A DNA stretch of 6,730 nucleotides, from contig CAMLMA010000095.1 in assembly GCA_946481065.1 (NCBI GenBank), forward strand, positions 1-6,730, in the 5' to 3' direction. The notes beneath the pieces are model-generated. The model was not told the origin of the DNA. It did not search any database and saw nothing but the letters and a program-made list of their open reading frames with translations. The position numbers were made by a program, and so were the translations under genes. This document shows, piece after piece, positions 6,470-6,730 of the stretch. How positions within the stretch are numbered: position 1 is the stretch's first letter; each line of letters begins with the position of its first letter. The DNA comes from an uncultured Nitrosomonadales bacterium. Its GTDB lineage: Bacteria; Pseudomonadota; Gammaproteobacteria; Burkholderiales; Methylophilaceae.

Positions 6470-6498
6470 ATGATAATGATTCTCATTTAATAAGTCAA
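6470..6498 (-). promoter_or_regulatory. Sigma70 promoter with overlapping Fur box upstream of the orf93-S4 unit
   Basis: On the minus strand TTGACT (6493-6498), a 17-bp spacer and TATCAT (6470-6475) form a good sigma70 promoter. TGATAATGATTCTCA at 6471-6485 matches the Fur 7-1-7 pattern TGATAAT-N-ATTATCA at 13 of 14 positions and covers the -10 and most of the spacer. Repression by Fe-Fur and induction in iron starvation follow from known Fur action at such sites. Confidence 0.9.
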
Positions 6499-6730
6499 AC
6501 CCGAATATGCTTGGCGGCTGTCGAAAGCCTGACAGGCCTGTAGAAATATCGACTGCATGTCGACTGCAAGATAGCGCCGCAACATGGCCTGCCGATTGCC
6601 GATGATGAGAACAAATCCATATACATCAGCGACTTGAATTTCAATTACGGCCTATGTCGACCATTCGACGCCCGGGGGAACGGGAATTGCAAATACCTAT
6701 GACAAGACGTGTCGAATATTTCGGCACTTA
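6499..6730. other. Gene-free right end with a palindrome and a short direct repeat
   Basis: No convincing coding region is seen on either strand in these 232 bp. It contains a perfect 10-bp palindrome, ACAGGCCTGT, at 6532-6541, and two copies of TCGACTGCA at 6549-6557 and 6560-6568 (11-bp period). TCGA occurs six times. It may hold control sequences for a gene beyond the right edge, but I see no clear promoter. Confidence 0.4.

Noticed and set aside
6164..6490. Plus-strand open frames opposite orf93 reaching the Fur box
   Set aside because: They are antisense to a gene with better start signals, and no plus-strand promoter is seen.

Overview
The window looks like part of a proteobacterial chromosome, most likely a betaproteobacterium. 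The evidence is the moderately high GC, the HemP-TonB-ExbB-ExbD order, and a glycogen phosphorylase of the E. coli type. A methylotroph-like member of Nitrosomonadales is possible but is only an impression. All seven genes I accept lie on the minus strand, so the window reads from right to left.

Right part (about 6500 down to 5467): a sigma70-type promoter (TTGACT, 17 bp, TATCAT) fully covered by a near-consensus Fur box drives a two-gene unit. The first gene encodes a 93-residue protein I do not recognise. The second, 21 bp further on, encodes a complete but cysteine-free paralogue of 30S ribosomal protein S4 whose sequence resembles cyanobacterial/plastid S4 more than the usual proteobacterial one. 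A strong hairpin plus T-tract terminator closes the unit.

Middle (5422 down to 2782): a second promoter with the same -35, spacer length and -10, again covered by a Fur box, drives hemP, an 81-residue cysteine-containing unknown, tonB, exbB and exbD, and ends in a UUCG-type terminator. TonB-ExbB-ExbD transmits proton-motive force to outer-membrane siderophore or heme receptors. HemP is a small heme-uptake-associated protein. No receptor or ABC transporter is present in the window.

Left part (2703 down to 1): glgP, a full-length glycogen phosphorylase, with its own weak candidate promoter and a perfect inverted repeat beyond its 3' end. It appears functionally unrelated to the iron genes.

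The most notable point is that two neighbouring units share almost the same Fur-repressed promoter, so a ribosomal protein paralogue and an unknown small protein should be induced together with the TonB energy system under iron starvation. No RNA genes, insertion sequences, CRISPR arrays or broken genes were seen. No gene-free stretch exceeds 300 bp; the longest is the right end, about 230 bp.
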